Of a stretch of 64,000 bases of DNA, positions 35,089-47,195 are shown one piece after another. The stretch spans positions 10,332,166 through 10,396,165 of the forward strand of contig JAPTYO010000005.1 in NCBI GenBank assembly GCA_036873135.1, read 5' to 3'. Each line of letters opens with the position of its first letter. Position 1 is the stretch's first letter. Source of the DNA: Clarkia xantiana subsp. parviflora (taxonomy: Eukaryota; Streptophyta; Magnoliopsida; Myrtales; Onagraceae). The position numbers and the translations under genes are program-made. The notes beneath the pieces are model-generated. The model saw only the letters and a list, made by a program, of their open reading frames with translations, searched no databases and was not told where the DNA came from.

Positions 35089-35592
35089 TTTATATTAAAT
35101 AAATATTTTCATCCATACATTAATTCTGCAAATTTTGAACAAAGATTCAATATATTGGAAAGGAATCATGTTTAAACTACATATATTCTGTGTATTTATA
35201 TTATTTCGTTAAAAATATGCATGAAGCTTAATCCAACACAGCGTAGTATATGTTGCTGTAAAAGTTTATAGGCAGGTCACTGGTTCGAAACTGCGAAGTA
35301 CCTCTTATTTTTTTAATAATATACATATTTGAATGCCTCGTGTCTAATCGAGTTAAACAACGTGTCAAATAAATATCAGTTCACGATTTGCACACGAACT
35401 TGGTACGTGATATTTTATACGTGTCAGCGTCGTGTTAAAGGTCGTGTCAACCTGACACGAGGGGACAGACCGTGTCAAAGTCCGTGTTAACTGGAAGGCC
35501 GTGTCAAAATCGAGTAAAATGTCATGTCAGTTTAACACGAGGAACCGCCCTGGGTCAAAGTTCATGTTAATTGACTATGTTTTCTTGTAGTG

Positions 35593-35638
35593 TAAACACC
35601 CTAATTAAAAGCCTAGATTACAACCAAATTATATATTA
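35593..35638 (-). mobile_element. Helitron 5'-end remnant, right of the CACTA element
   Basis: Minus strand: TATAATATATAATTTGGTTG, then TAATCTAGGC, the terminal block shared with other Helitrons here. It pairs with 29195-29365. Confidence 0.45.
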
Positions 35639-35650
35639 TATAGATAGATA

Positions 35651-37590
35651 CTATATTTGTCCCGTTCATTGCGCGGGGTTCGATATATGCGCGGGCTCAA
35701 TATTTTTATAATTACATAAGTATAAAATTAGTAAAAGAAGAGAACATGTGGACTTGCAAACTGCTGGCATCGTCACTCTTAAAAAAAATCATGATTATCT
35801 TAAGAATTCACATATCTATCTATATCTATATATAATATAATTTTGATGAGTTTAATATAGTGTTGACAAGTAAGCAAAATAAACAAAGTTATTAAATTAT
35901 ATTGGTCCACCTAGGTTGTAAGTTACAATTGATTATGTGACATCATTTTTTTGCTTAAATGGACACTCTAAATACGACCCAAAGCTCCTAATTGAATATT
36001 ACAAGCCGTTTCGGTTTTTTAGTACGTTTTGTTATAGTTAAATCATTACATTTGAATAAATACTATGTATATATATGTACACATATTGTATAATGATCTA
36101 TATATAATATATTTTGAATATACATGTTTTTTTTTTAACTATTTTTTGTTTCTTTATCACTCGCATTTCTAAAATAAAATTTACTTTTGCTACATTTTTT
36201 ACTATTATTATAATATTAATTATATAATTTTTTAGATTTGAATAAATACTACTATATAAGTATATATATATATATATATATATATATTCATATTGAATAT
36301 AAAAATAAGGGTTAAGAACACAATAGGGGCCTGAATGCTTGCCCATGTTGCCAAAAGGGGTCTGAATTCAAAAAAATGTATTATTAAGGGCCTGAATTTT
36401 GAGTTTTGTGTTTTTTCAAGTCTCCGTCCAAATTTTCTGATAAATCTAACAGAACCACGTGAAAAAGACAAAAATACCCTTTTGTAATTATTATACAATT
36501 TATCAATTTAATTAATAAAATGTGAAATGTCTAAAATACCCCTGCACACTAATTATGCCCTTAAGGCCACCACACTCCGGCCACCGCCCGGCGACCACCA
36601 CCCGGCTCCGGCGACCACCACCTGCCTCCGGCGACCTCCGATCGGAGCCAAAAAAGCTCCGATCGAAGCTTTGGAGCTCCGATCGGAGCTTTTCGGTCGT
36701 CGCCGGAGGTTGGAGGTGGTCGCCGGAGGCCGGTGGTGGTCGCCGGAGGTCGGTGGTGGTCGCCGGAGGCCGGTGGTGGTCGACGGAGTCGGGGTGGTGG
36801 TGGTCGCCGGAGCTGTGGTGGCTTAAAGGGTATTTTCGTCATTTTAGGTCAAACATATGAGAGACACACTTTGGTCAAAGGGCATTTTCGGGTTTTCAAA
36901 TTATTTTTGGTCACATGCCAAACATGTGACCACTTTCCGTCACTTTTAACAGAAAAAATAGACGGAGACCTCACTTATACACAAAACTCAAAATTCAGAC
37001 CCTAAATAATACGTTTTTCCAATTCAGACCCCTTTTGGCAACATGGGCAAACATTCAGGCCCCTATTGTGTTCTTAAAATAAAATTTAATTACTACTAAA
37101 TTTATAAGTTTTTTAACCTTTTTTAAATTACCCACCTACATTTTTCTCTGCCAAAACTCTCATTCACTTTCTATTTCCATTTCATTTGTAGTCACTTTTC
37201 ATCCTCAAAAAAATACATTTTCAGTTACACCTTAAAAAATTGTACTAAAATTATGTTGCAATAAAAAATAAGATAGATACATAACAAAATAAATTACAAA
37301 TAATGAGATTACATGTACTAACAATTCTTATGAAATTCTATTTAAAATATAAATAAATGAAAATAACTAAACAAATAAAACTACAATATATAATGCGTAG
37401 TTGATACATCTTTTATTGAGTACGATATGTATATAATATTAATAAAATAAATTCATAAGAAGATATTTTAAAAATAATAAGATTTGAAACAAATCGTATG
37501 AAATACCATTTAAACTATAAATAAATAATTTAGGGAAATATAAAACTAAAATATATAAAGTGTAATTTTTATACGGTTTTTATTAGTGAA
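35651..37590 (-). mobile_element. Helitron-like segment with degenerate 3' hairpin
   Basis: At 35651 CTATATTTGT precedes CCCGttCATTGCGCGGGG (35661-35677), a mutated form of the hairpin seen in the other copies. The right limit is unclear and is set here by the start of the next Helitron. A plus-strand Helitron 5'-like motif lies at 35830-35876 and a (TA)n tract at 36260-36288. A MULE-type MITE is nested at 36309-37077. No genes seen. Confidence 0.4.
36309..37077. mobile_element. MULE-type MITE, family I, copy 2
   Basis: Starts GGGTTAAGAACACAATAGGG and ends CCCTATTGTGTTCTTAA, apparently without the last CCC. The centre is a GC-rich near-palindrome of CCGGCGACCACCACC type. Flanks are AT-rich (TAAAAATAA versus AATAAAATT), so a clean duplication cannot be shown. 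Confidence 0.75.
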
Positions 37591-39164
37591 CTAGCAGCTG
37601 TTCCCGCGCACTGCGCGGGATGATCTATTACATGTCTATAATTAATAAAATAATATACGAAATTATACTAACTTGTTTATTTTCATACGTGTATGATTGA
37701 TAATACATGATAATGTTGATAAATTAATTACAAAACATAATATTTATTCATAATATTTACCACGTCTTCTTCTTTGCACAAAAAATGTCGTCTTCTTCTT
37801 TTAATTATAATAAAATAATTATATATATAAATTGAGTTTAGATTTTATTGAATCCAGCCTAATAATCTTATGTGCTACAAAAAGCCCAAAATCATTTAAA
37901 AACTCAATAACCCAGCCACATGCTTTATAAAGTATAAACAGAACATGATGCGTGAGGGACCTGGCAGACCTTCACCTCCAAGAAAAACCTAGCATCCGAC
38001 GGAGAAGGGAGGCGGAGTGGCGATGGAGAAAGGAGGCGGCACTGGTGAAAAGCAGAGGACTTAGGCGGATTGAGGCGTTCAACGGAATAGGGAGGCGACA
38101 TAGATGGCCAACGGAGATGGAAGGCGGAGTGAGGCGGAGCAGGCGGCCAACGGAGGAGATGAAGCGACAGATCTGCTGTAGTTCTCTCTCTTTCCAGATG
38201 AGTGGTGGCTCTCTCTCTCTCTCACCGATTTTGACGGGTGCATGCATCGGTCGTCCGACAGAGGAGGCGGAGTTGTCCGATCTGCCCGGTATAGCCGTCG
38301 GCTTCTGTGATTCGACCACTCCTGGCAGGAAAGACCTCATCTTCAAGTAGATCGACCCATCGACTGGTAGAGTAGATCGGCTCAGTGGATGGTAGAGTCG
38401 ATCGTCTGATCGGCTGGTAGAATAGATCGCTGGAGGCCATCCAAGATGTCAGATCCGACATGCACTTTAACCTGTTAGCTTAGAGAAATTATTGGTTGTT
38501 TACAGGTACGCCATTTTTTTATGGTTCAATTTATTTGCAAAAACGCAACTTGATCTTCATCGAATAGGGTTTGCCTAGGGGTAGATGAGTTAGTATTAGT
38601 AAATATATATAGAGATAAGATCTTCCCATAGAATTTAAAGCATAAATTCAATGAATTTTCGTCCGTTAAATTCAATAAATTTTCGTCCGTTTAGTTTCTG
38701 TTCATAAGTTGAAATCTGATGAACTGAAGATGAAGGATTTTTGTATCGTTTTCCCCCCTTCAATTGCCTTTGATTGCCGGCTTATACGTTGAAATCTTAT
38801 GCCTTTTTTTTGCCACGAAAATCTGACGCATTTAAGATGAAAGAATTTGTTTTTTTTTTAGTCTTTAATTGCAGGCTTACTTCTCAAAGCACTGTCGTTT
38901 TGGATGTACTGACGTGTCAAGCTCAGAAAGATCGTCAATCCGGAGACAATCAGTATTAGATATAAAATGATTCTTTAAGCGACGACGTTTTTGGATATAT
39001 GTACAGTCTGAAATGGAGTTTTACTTATACTGATGGCTACGACGTCGTTTTGAACTGCAGACTCTTTATTTCTTTTGCTAATGCGATGTCGTTTTGTACT
39101 GAGTGAAGACCAATATTGGATACGTGTCAAGCCATTAGGCCAAGAAGATCAGCATTAGTATAAT
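37591..39164 (-). mobile_element. Non-autonomous Helitron C (1.57 kb)
   Basis: The 3' end (left): A|CTAGCAGCTGTT, then hairpin CCCGCGC-ACT-GCGCGGG (37603-37619). The 5' end (right): TATTATACTAATGCTG on the minus strand at about 39164. The next Helitron starts at 39166. Inside, 37930-38460 is GC-richer, with an open plus frame (132 codons, Arg/Glu-rich) and a repeated GATCGNCTGATCGGCTGGTAG-like motif. This may be captured host DNA, but no family is recognised. Confidence 0.7.
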
Positions 39165-39165
39165 A

Positions 39166-40397
39166 CTAGATGCTGAACCCGCGCGGAGCGCGGGTGACTT
39201 TGTTCATATTAATAAATAGTATATATTTAATAAAATTATAGTAACCAACTTGTTATTTGTAAAAATAAAAATATTTACAAACTTTAAAAAAATAAAGAAG
39301 AAAAGTCGCGAATTAGAAAATATATGAACTACTAAATCTTAGTAGAAAATGTTTTACCAGTAAAAAGAACACTTTTTTTTGTTTTTTGCCAAAATCGAAT
39401 ATACACATATGAAAAGAAAAAACCATTCTACAGGCCAAGCTCAATGCAAGTTCTATAGCTCTAGCTCTTTGGTAATACATATTATTATAATAGAAAAACG
39501 ACAGGAATAATATAATAGAATAAAAAAAAATCAATATGCCGTCAATTCCAGTCATAACCAGGAGGCAGGAGCTTATCGGTGTTATCGATACCGACTGCGT
39601 GGTTGACGCACAACGACCCCGGCGACCGTGCGTACATAGACCTTCACGCATAATCTTCTATTGGGATGCTTTCAGATCGTCGACGGCCATCGCGGAGCTC
39701 CGTAGGGGTTTCTTGCAGAGTGCTACATGGGACAAACGGTGGCATACTGCAACTGTGTCCATGTTGCAGTATTCGTGAACGAAAACTTCCCAGACCCGCC
39801 TGGAAGCGGCACCATGTGCAGTACCGGTAATTCCCCAGCAAGCTCTGCGTCCTCACCGTCAAAATCCATGAGCTGGAAAACTGGTAATCTCCAGCGAGAA
39901 ATTCAATGTTGACTACTACGCACTGATTAGTCTCCACCTAGACTTATATAGAGAAAGAAGATGAACGTTTCGAAAATTAAATGGCGACTCTTGGTTGCTT
40001 AGGTGGGTCTCTTCAAAATCTAAAACGGAAGATTGCGGCCTAAATGCTCTCATTAACTGAAGATAGAATTCACTATTAATTGTGGCATTTACTGCTTATA
40101 GAAACTGAGTGCAGTCTTTAAGAATGTTTAGGATCTAATTTTTTATGATAAATAAATTGTTTTCTTAGGTGGCAAGCTCTCAATGATCCTCTTAGCTAAG
40201 AACATCCATATTAGATAGATTGTTTAAGAATTTATTGCTTCAATTTACCGTGAGAGATGTTTGAGGTTTTGGTTTAAAAATAAATAATATTAATTATTAA
40301 AAAAAAATATATTAATTGTTGATGTGTCATGCTGTGATTGGAAGTTAATGATGATGTGTCAGCTCCAGAATAGCCCATATCCAGAATTAGTATAATA
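39166..40397 (-). mobile_element. Non-autonomous Helitron D (1.23 kb)
   Basis: The 3' end (left): A|CTAGATGCTGAA, then hairpin CCCGCGC-GGA-GCGCGGG (39178-39194). The 5' end (right): TATTATACTAATTCTGG on the minus strand at 40397, nearly the same as Helitron C, followed by host T as expected for insertion at AT. The block 39530-39910 is GC-rich and open in more than one frame (80-112 codons), possibly captured DNA, unassigned. Confidence 0.75.
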
Positions 40398-42412
40398 TTT
40401 AGATTTAGATAAAATCAGTATATAACTATATTTAGTTTCATGGATATACTAAAATGAGAAATAAAAAATAAAAAGATGAGGAGAATATGAAAAATGAACT
40501 CATGTGTTTAAAATACATAAAATTCAGGATATACCGTTTTTTTTAATCAAATGCTATATATATATCTATTATATAATGGCCAAAGGCCATTTTGTAACCG
40601 TCAAATTTTTATATGATTATCTATATTACTATGGCAGAACTTGGTTTTACACAAATACCCTTCTGAATATTAGTTGAATTAATTAATGTAATCAATTAGC
40701 TTAGAGTTTTGTAGTAATTTATTATTTCTAAATATTTGAAGAAAAAACATTACAAATTGTCACTACAAAGAATCGAACCTTTGATTTAATGCATAAAAGC
40801 CACACATCTTTACCATCTATGCTAATAAAGTATTTATTATTATCTTAATACTTAATTGTATTAAACGGTTCGAATATTAAAATTAACTTAAATTGTGAAA
40901 AAAATTATATCAAGTTTATATATAATCTAAAAATTTAAAATAAATTCTAGATGGACCGAGAGAAAAAAAAATCATTAGAATCGCATGATGATCATGTTTT
41001 GAAACTTAACTATCAATGTTAATGTATTTCTAATGCATATCGTTGTAAGTTCATGATGATACATTAAGAACCAATATTATTAATACATTTTCACGAATAA
41101 ATGTTATGATACAAATCATGATTTATTGTTGAAAAGTGGTTCTTTTATTTTCATTTTCCACTTTTAGCGTATTTTTATTATTTCAAAAAAAATTTAATTG
41201 ATTTTGAATAATGACATAAATATTAGCCCTACTATTATGTGCATATACATCTACAATTGCAAAATATAATCAAATTAACTTTTTCTTAATTGGCTTAAAT
41301 GGTTTTTCCTAATGTGTATATTAAATATACTGGTATATGCTAGAAGTGTGTGTATTGTCGTCTTGGGACATAATGAGTCTGGCTTTAAGGAATTACAAAT
41401 GCATCATTAGCTCTGATAATATAAGAATAGAACTTGATTAAAAAAAAAATCATGCACCAAGGGATTCTTTGTTGTTCAACGAAAAATGAGCAAAAACATA
41501 TACCCACCTACGATTTAATGCATAAAAGCCATACATCTTTACCATATATATATATATGCTAATAAACTTTTGTTACTATCTTAATACTTAATTGTATTAA
41601 CTGGTTCCGAATACTGAAATTAACTCTAATTGCGAAAAAAATATTATATCAAGTTTAAAAATAATCTAAAAATTTAAAATAAATTATAGATGGACCGAGA
41701 GAAAAAATTATCGGAATCGCATGATCATGTTTGGAAATTTAACTAATAATATTAATGTATTTCTAATGCATATCGTTGTAAGCTCATGATGATACGTTAA
41801 TAGCCAATAATATTAATATATTTTCACGAATAAATGTTATGATACAAAGTATGATTTATTGTTGAAAATTGGTTCTTTCATTTGTTTTTCCACTTTTAGC
41901 GTATTTAAAAAAAAAATTAGTTAATTTTGAATAAATTAGCCCTACTATTATGTGCATATAAATCTATAATTGCAAAATATAATCAAATTAACTTTTTCTT
42001 AATTGGCTTAAGTGGTTTTTCCTAATATGTATATTACATATACTGGTATATGCTAGAAGTGTGTGCATTGTCGTCTTGAGACATAATGAGTCCGGCTTTA
42101 AAGAACTACAAATTGCATTATTAGCTCTGATAATATAAGACCAAAACCTTATTAAAAAAAATCACCCACCAAAGGGCTCTCAGTTGTTCAACGAAAAAGA
42201 AGCAAAAACACATTAAATGATTCTTAGTCTCTCGAGCATTATTATAATTTTTTAATAATTTGTTCAAAACTTTATATAATATGTTATATTTTACATAAAT
42301 TAAGTCAATTTTTTTTTTTGCAATGCTCACGTATGTCTATAATCGTAAACAAAAGTAAAGTAATATTTTAATCCACTTAAGTGGATTTCCCTAATGCTAA
42401 TACTAGATACTT
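40398..42412. repeat. Two direct copies of a unit of about 740 bp
   Basis: The segment 40771-41504 is repeated at 41512-42210 with about 90% identity. Shared blocks include GATTTAATGCATAAAAGCC, AAATTCTAGATGGACCGAGAG or its variant, and TACTGGTATATGCTAGAAGT. Before copy 1 the minus strand reads like a tRNA promoter: TAGCATAGATGG (A-box-like) and GGTTCGATTC (B-box-like) about 40 bases apart. At 40567 a TCTATTATATAATGGCCAA motif could be a Helitron 5' end. No ORF. Confidence 0.7.
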
Positions 42413-42827
42413 GCGCGCGCTACGCGCGTGCGCGTTGTCTTCCTGAGAATGTTGTAATGACATCATTAGAATGACTCCGAGAATGATACAAGATCGGCTC
42501 GATTCCTAGGATGATACAAGAACATAACCGTATTTTCTTAAAAAAATTCAATTAAACTATGTAACATACTGTTATAATGAAAATAAAAAAAAATTCTAAA
42601 AAATTTAAAGTAAAATGCTCGAGGGACCGGGAGCTTATTTTTTGTTTTTTTCATTATAACAGTATGTTACATAGTTTAATTGAATTTTTTAAGAAAATAC
42701 GGTTATGTTCTTGTATCATCCTAGGAATCGAGCCGATCTTGTATCATTCTCGGAGTCATTCTAATGATGTCATTACAACATTCTCAGGAAGACAACGCGC
42801 ACGCGCGTAGCGCGCGCAGGTATCTAG
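42413..42827. mobile_element. Palindromic element made of two Helitron-like 3' ends
   Basis: CTAGATACTTGCGCGCGCTA at the left and its complement at the right open arms of about 180 bp that match with only two or three differences and meet around a 50-bp spacer rich in A, near 42600. Each arm starts with A|CTAG followed by a GCGCGCGCTACGCGCGTGCG palindrome, as Helitron 3' ends do. Neither side has a Helitron 5' end. Near-identity of the arms means recent origin or gene conversion. Confidence 0.8.
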
Positions 42828-42850
42828 TATATATAATGATATATATATAC

Positions 42851-43513
42851 TATAATATAATACAACTTGGATATGTTTAATTTATTATTTATACGTAATA
42901 TTTATAGTTTAATCAAAACTATTCGATTGGTTTCTCAGTTTTTCAAGTTACAAATCAATAATTTACATAGTAAAGTAGATATTAAAAAACCCTAGAATTA
43001 ATTGCATTAATATCTCTTATTGTTTCTCACCGAACGTTTTTTTTTTTTTCAGATACGTTTTCCTCACCCACCATAGCTACATTATATCATCATATATTTT
43101 CAATTTAATAAAAAAATGGCGAAAAAGTATCACACAATATTTAACATGATTACCTAAAATACCTATTAAAGAATAATTATCTAAAAAAATCTATCATACC
43201 ACAATTCTAAAAATATATAGCATAATTAAAATAATATTTCGAAGTGTTTATTTATTTATATTAATATTTTTATGATTTGTAATGAGCTTAAACTTATTAA
43301 CTAAATAATAGAATTTCTATCTACACACATTAAGATGGAATTGTATTATATATACCATAGATGCATAGTAGTATTTCATTTGCATTGAATGAATTATTTT
43401 AAATAAAAAAAGGCTAATCAAATTAATTATTAATATCAAACTTAATTTTCATAATATCTTAATAATTATATAAATAAATTATTTACCGCGCAACGCGCGG
43501 GTAAGCTACCTAG
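42851..43513 (+). mobile_element. Small plus-strand Helitron
   Basis: The 3' end is clear: hairpin CCGCGC-AAC-GCGCGG (43486-43500), nine bases, then CTAG|T at 43510-43513. The 5' end is placed at TATAATATAATACAACTTGG (about 42851) by likeness to other 5' ends here. No ORF. Confidence 0.5.
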
Positions 43514-46417
43514 TATAATAATAAGCTCGTAAAAGGAAAACTGATATATGAGTTTATAAGGAGATAATGATTCTTTATTTTATAAGGAGATAATGATTCT
43601 TTATTCAATCAAGTTTACGTTAAGTCTGAATTTTATAGAATGACACTCAGGCATACATCTAGATCTAGTATCGTCCTTATTGAACCATTCAAAATTTTAG
43701 CGGTTGTTTCAAAGCTCAAAGGCTTAATGGATCATCATAATCACACAACACCCGAAACATGAAAAAAACTTAATGAGATGACCTTAAAGCTGATACTTTC
43801 CATACAAACTACTTTTTTTCACATCTTTATATGTTGTAATGCAATTGTATAATCACTACTATATAAAGTTGTGTAATTAAGCTAAAACTGTAGCTAATGA
43901 GCAGATAGTGAACAACATTATAGAATCATATCTAAGAGTTCTTACGTCAATGTCATACTTAAATAGCCTTCTAGTTCACTTAATAAGCAGTTACCCAGCT
44001 CAAGGAAAGGATTTCAAAATTAAATTCAGCATCATATTTGTTTTTAACAAACAATGGAGATCAGCTTTTGAATTGATTTCCCTTGAAATGATAAACTTCT
44101 CCTAGGGACCTTCATTTGTTAGAGTTAGCTCAAAAAAACGTTTCATATAAGAATTGATGACAAAGACAGCTAAAGATCAAGAAATTTCCAGAACGTTCAT
44201 CATTTTCTGAATAAATAAGCTATCAACATTAAAATTCCTTCCCAATTTATATGCTCTAATATTTTCAGAACATACAATTTAGGGTTAAGAACCTATGAAA
44301 GGTTTGAACTATCACCCATGTTAACGAGAGAGGTCTGAAATTTAAAAAGTTAATAACGGAGGTCTGAAATTTCAGTTTTGTTGATAATAGCGGCCTCCGT
44401 TAGTTTTTTCCGTTAAAACTAACGGAAGTTGGTCACATGCTTGGGATGTGACCGGAAATCAAATAAATTTCCAAAAACGCTCTTCTATCAAGTGTGCCCC
44501 TCACATGCTTGGAGTGAAAAGACCAAAATGCCCTTGAAGCCACCACGGTACTCCGACGACCACCAATCGTACTCCGGCGACCACCACCGTACTCCGACGA
44601 CCACCACCAAGGCTCCGATTGGGCTCAAATCGGAGCCATCGGCCCCGATTGAGCTCCGATCGGAGCTTTGTGGCTCTGGTCGGAGCTTTTTAGCTGAGGT
44701 GGTGGCCGGAGTTGGGTCGCCGGAGCCGAGGTGGTGGTCGTCAAAGTCGAGGTGGTGGCCGGAGTCGGGTGGTGGTGGCCGGAGTCGGGTGGCGGTGGCC
44801 AGAGTTGGGTGGTTTTAATTTGACTTTAGGGGTAAAATTGTCATTTCATATTTCCTTAAATAAGATATTAAATAAAACAAAATATTAAAGGGGCAAAAAT
44901 GTCATTTCACACAAATTCTATTAAATTTAACCCTAAAAATGGACGGAAAATCTCAAATCAACAAAATTGAAATTTCAGATCTCTGTTATTAACTTTTTAA
45001 ATTTCAGACTTCTCCCGTTAATATAGGTGATAGTTCAGACCTTTCATAGGTTTACCCTACAATTTAATAATGCAATAACACATGTTCAACTTGCATAGGA
45101 AGGATTTTCAGAATCCGATGCATCAAAGCAAGCTGAAGGTAGTCAATGACCTCATCGAACATCAATGTCTCATGCTTTGCAAAATAATAATAATAATAAT
45201 AACAAATCATCAATAAAGCTTGAGTTGAGATGAAGATCAAATATAATGTCCGTAAAGATTACCTATTCTTAAAATTCATAATTAAACTTTGTAATGAAGA
45301 AACTCTTCCAAGGTAAATGAATAAAATCTGCGTATTCTATGGTGCATTATGTGTACTCTATTGTGCATTTCATCAAGTTTATGAAACCGTAAGAAATTCT
45401 TTTTAACAAACTATCCAAAAGATTTCCCAGAACTCTGCAAGACAACCATAGAATTGTCAGGATATATTCCCAAAAAAATTGACTAAAACTGTTAAGAAAC
45501 TTAGAGACTCAATCATCCCAACGGATGCATCATGTCCATCAAAGTCAAATCTATATGTAGATTGATACGTTATCTTTTCTTTTCAGTTATATCTAATATA
45601 TTCTTACCTATGACTCATCCTGCAGAAATAGAGACAAAATTGAAGAAATGATAAGTAGGAGAATCTGCTATTTAACAACAATAAATCAATATCTGCATAA
45701 TATAATTGTATTTTCACAAACATGAGAAAAAGACAATGGAAAATCTCTCTAGGTAATATTATCGAACACCTTAGGAGCAAATAAATCAGACATGAGACCA
45801 GATTATAAAGATAAGTCTACCTTAGGAGCAAATAAGTCTGTCTTTCTTGGAGAAAGACTTGGATGCCTAAAGCTAGACTACCAAATTACCAAGAACAAAG
45901 TTTGTTCACATCGCTTGCAAAGAAACTAAACGGAGGAGCTTGCTGTCGATTGTTGTTCCCGTCGCTTGCGCTCATTTGCTATTCATGTCGCTTGCCTCGA
46001 AAAGACGCCTCAGAAAGATTTATTTCAAACGTGTGGGTTTTTAATAGACACTTAATTAAGAGATGGCAGAGAGTAATTGGAGTAACGTAGGCGTTCAATT
46101 CCGAGAGTAGCCGATCGTAGTAACGGAGGTGGTACTGTAACTGTTTCTTCAATGGAGGCGGCACCGTTTGGTACAGCAATCAAAGATTTCAATGTAACGG
46201 CTGGCAGTAAATTATGAAGACTTGAAGGTGAGCGATGCAGATATGAAACGACGGATATGAAACGACAGATAGATTAGAAGAGGGAAAGGCTCATGCAGAA
46301 GAAAAGAGACGCATATAAAAGATTAGGAAGAGCGTGAGGAACCACGGTCCAATAAAAAGTTAAGTAGCTTAGGTGGCAACTAACTAACTACCTAATTTAA
46401 AACCTAAGTGTATATTA
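43514..46417 (-). mobile_element. Helitron-like segment E, left end unclear
   Basis: The right 300 bp (46100-46417) resembles the 5' regions of Helitrons A and B (AAGAGCGTGAGGAACCACGG, CCAATAAAAAGTTAAGTAGC), ending at TATATTATTA where the next hairpin begins. The left end lacks a hairpin. A 27-bp duplication (TTTATAAGGAGATAATGATT) sits at 43552-43605. A MULE-type MITE is nested at 44282-45057. The region 45067-46100 shows nothing supportable. Confidence 0.4.
44282..45057. mobile_element. MULE-type MITE, family II, copy 1
   Basis: Perfect 9-bp duplication TACAATTTA (44273-44281 and 45058-45066). Ends GGGTTAAGAACCTATGAAAG and CTTTCATAGGTTTACCC. The GC-rich centre has CTCCGACGACCACCA/GGTGGTGGCCGGAGT arms. 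Blocks around the centre (TTAACGGAAAAAACTAACGG, TCACATGCTTGGGATGTGAC) recur in the copy at 55605 and, weaker, in family I. Confidence 0.88.
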
Positions 46418-47166
46418 TTAGGTGCATTGTCCGCGCATCGCGCTGGGTGATTTACAAAAAATGTATAGTTAACAAACTAATATTCGATGAAATTTATACT
46501 GACTATTTGTAATATGTTGAAAAACTATTTTTAAATAAAATATCAATCTAAAATTTGAAAAACTAAACCAAAGACTGAAAATTTTGAACCATAAAATACC
46601 ATTGCGCAAATTCAAAAATAAATTTTAGATGCTCGTACCGCATGCTACATTTGGTCGTCGGATCTGTGTCAAGCGTCTGTTCTTCAACAGTTATGGCTTC
46701 GATGACCACCGGTGATATCTCGCCGGAGATTGAGATGACTCTGCCACTGAGACTGTCAGCCGCCCGTACCCCCTGGTATCTTCGTTCGCCGGCTTCGCGT
46801 CAAACGTCTGTTAAAATCAGCTAAATTTTTATTTCGATTAATTACATACATTGAATCTTGAACAGTCCGAAATGTTAATTGTGATTAATTACATACATTG
46901 AATCTTGAACGGTTCGAAATCAGGGAAATTCTAATTGCGATTAATTGCATACATTGAATCTTAAACGGTCTGAAATCAGCAAAATTTTAATTGCGATTAA
47001 TTGCAACTTAAAAACCATTAACTCCCTAGTGCAATCAATGCTATGGAGTTAATGACTACAAAATCATTAGCTCAATTGTCATAAATGCATCGATTAACGT
47101 AAAAAAATAAAATAATCAGTTCTACATTCATTCTGTTATTATCTTTGCTTCAGAATTTATAATATA
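46418..47166 (-). mobile_element. Small Helitron F
   Basis: The 3' end (left) is degenerate: TTAGGTGCATTGT then CCGCGCATCGCGCTGG (46431-46446). The 5' end (right): TATATTATAAATTCTG on the minus strand, like Helitrons C and D. The GC-richer block 46630-46810 carries a 60-codon plus frame (MASMTTGDISPEIEMTLPLR) of unknown kind. A 60-bp motif ending in TACATACATTGAATCTTGAA is repeated three times at 46830-46980. Confidence 0.5.
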
Positions 47167-47195
47167 TATAAGTTTTTTTGCCCGATTATTTATTA

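Larger units (their letters stand above)
29366..35592. mobile_element. Non-autonomous CACTA element, 6227 bp, with nested insertions
   Basis: Left end CACTACTAGAAACTAGGGT and right end (complement) CACTACAAGAAAACATAG, both followed inward by GTCAATTAACA, with a 3-bp duplication TAA on each side. Subterminal CGTGTCA/TGACACG words are dense at 29400-29620 and 35330-35580, as expected for transposase binding sites. No CACTA transposase is present. Contents: degenerate repeats, a small MULE, an auxin-receptor gene fragment, exon-like pieces at 31290-31640 and 32184-32390 (minus), a truncated Tourist copy and LTR-like DNA. Confidence 0.85.

Noticed and set aside
40560..42827. One plus-strand Helitron from 40567 to 42827
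   Set aside because: The 5' motif is suggestive, but the 3' end belongs to a palindrome with two such ends, so the pairing cannot be decided from one copy.
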